Part shown: piece after piece, positions 63,442 to 64,000 of the stretch
Layout: every line of letters begins with the position of its first letter
Position numbering within the stretch: the first letter of the stretch is position 1
Assembly (NCBI GenBank): GCA_030167125.1
Contig: CP126531.1
Coordinates: 1,240,001-1,304,000, forward strand
Length of the DNA: 64,000 nt
Source: Rhodanobacteraceae bacterium
Lineage (GTDB): Bacteria > Pseudomonadota > Gammaproteobacteria > Xanthomonadales > Rhodanobacteraceae
Reading direction: 5' to 3'
Position numbers and translations under genes: made by a program
Notes under the pieces: model-generated
What the model was told of the DNA's origin: nothing
Seen by the model: the letters and a program-made list of their open reading frames with translations, nothing else
Database searches by the model: none

Positions 63442-64000
63442 TTACCGCTCGTCGGCCAACCCCGCCAGATCGCCCATGTGCCCGCGGTAGTAGCGCAACT
63501 CCTCGATCGAGTCGCGGATGTCCGACAGCGCGGTATGCGCGGAGTCCTTGCTGAAGCCCTTGTACACCGCGGGCGCCCAGCGGCGCGCGAGTTCCTTCAG
63601 CGTGGACACGTCGAGGTTGCGGTAGTGGAAGAACTTCTCCAATGCCGGCATCTGGCGATACAGGAAGCGGCGGTCCTGGCAAATGGAGTTGCCGCACATC
63701 GGTGACTTGCCGGGCGGCACCCACTGCTGCAGGAATGCGAGTGTTTCGGCTTCGGCTTGCGCGTGCTCGACACCCGATTCCAGCACGCGTTGCCACAATC
63801 CCGATTTGCCGTGCTGGTGGCGATTCCAGTCGTCCATCGCCAGCAGGCGAGCTTCCTCGTGACGGATCGCGAATTGCGGGCCTTCGGCCAGTATTTCGAG
63901 ATTGCGGTTGGTGACCACGGTGGCGATTTCGATGATCGAATCGGTATCGGGGCACAGGCCCGTCATCTCGAGATCGATCCAGACCAGGTTGTCGTCAGCA
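63442..64000 (-). CDS. orn: Oligoribonuclease, N-terminal end cut by the window
   Basis: The frame runs off the right edge; eleven codons before the first visible ATG (63966) read [11 protein letters not shown], so the true start lies just outside. DEDD exonuclease motifs: I in [11 protein letters not shown] around [15 protein letters not shown] and [13 protein letters not shown], and III in [21 protein letters not shown] with catalytic His and Asp. It degrades 2-5 nt RNAs to mononucleotides and is essential in many gammaproteobacteria. Separated from the toxin-antitoxin operon by 80 bases beyond its promoter. Confidence 0.93.
   Translation of the reverse strand, partial: ADDNLVWIDLEMTGLCPDTDSIIEIATVVTNRNLEILAEGPQFAIRHEEARLLAMDDWNRHQHGKSGLWQRVLESGVEHAQAEAETLAFLQQWVPPGKSPMCGNSICQDRRFLYRQMPALEKFFHYRNLDVSTLKELARRWAPAVYKGFSKDSAHTALSDIRDSIEELRYYRGHMGDLAGLADER

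Overview
The window is about 64 kb of GC-rich chromosomal DNA from a gammaproteobacterium, most likely of the Xanthomonadales/Rhodanobacteraceae type (Rhodanobacter, Dyella and relatives). That assignment is an inference from base composition, gene families (DUF4153, DUF4142, PE-LIG-POL LigD, alternative complex III) and abundant short palindromic repeats. No rRNA, tRNA, CRISPR array, prophage or insertion sequence was seen. Both edges cut a gene: a hybrid histidine kinase on the left and oligoribonuclease on the right.

Layout. 1-2451: hybrid sensor kinase. 2636-7553 (minus): an EF-hand protein, two ferritin-like proteins, topoisomerase IB and a glycosyltransferase. 7856-11420 (plus): LigD and Ku, a two-component NHEJ system. 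11528-13784: small secreted and membrane stress-type genes. 13811-14318: a block of repeats. 14351-18218 (minus): a three-subunit gluconate-2-dehydrogenase-like membrane dehydrogenase. 18442-31471 (plus): one long, tightly overlapping operon for alternative complex III (actABCDEF), a Sco copper chaperone and a caa3-type cytochrome oxidase. 31543-35212: an unknown small protein, a second hybrid kinase and a hemerythrin-like protein. 35320-45603 (minus): a PQQ alcohol dehydrogenase carrying the D-Y-D signature of lanthanide enzymes, its XoxJ-like partner, a cytochrome c, a second cytochrome oxidase, a CtaG-cytochrome c fusion and a formaldehyde-dehydrogenase-like zinc enzyme. 45659-47180: DUF4142 and YihY-type genes. 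47336-57769 (minus): pgm, pgi, tal, a HAD phosphatase, zwf and a GH94 phosphorylase-like protein. 57927-62333: a DUF6065 protein, a DUF4153 protein, gnd and pgl. 62365-63366: a gene remnant and a toxin-antitoxin pair with a clear promoter/operator. 63442-64000: orn.

How the genes fit together. Three periplasmic or membrane electron-input modules (gluconate-dehydrogenase type, PQQ alcohol dehydrogenase, quinol via complex III) lie beside two haem-copper oxidases, so much of the window is one aerobic respiratory region. The GH94-pgm-pgi-zwf-pgl-gnd-tal set reads as phosphorolysis of a beta-glucan to glucose-1-phosphate feeding the oxidative pentose phosphate pathway. LigD, Ku, ferritin-like, hemerythrin, DUF4142 and DUF421 genes look like a stress-survival set, and several share a 12-base TTCACG-type motif 41-67 bases before their start codons.

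The most unusual feature is the palindromic repeats. Several families with covarying stems occur between genes, and copies lie in frame inside protein-coding genes of the actA-cox operon: inside actB, at both ends of actE, and at the start of sco. In each case they keep the reading frame, and the ATGA stop/start overlaps around actE and sco stay intact.
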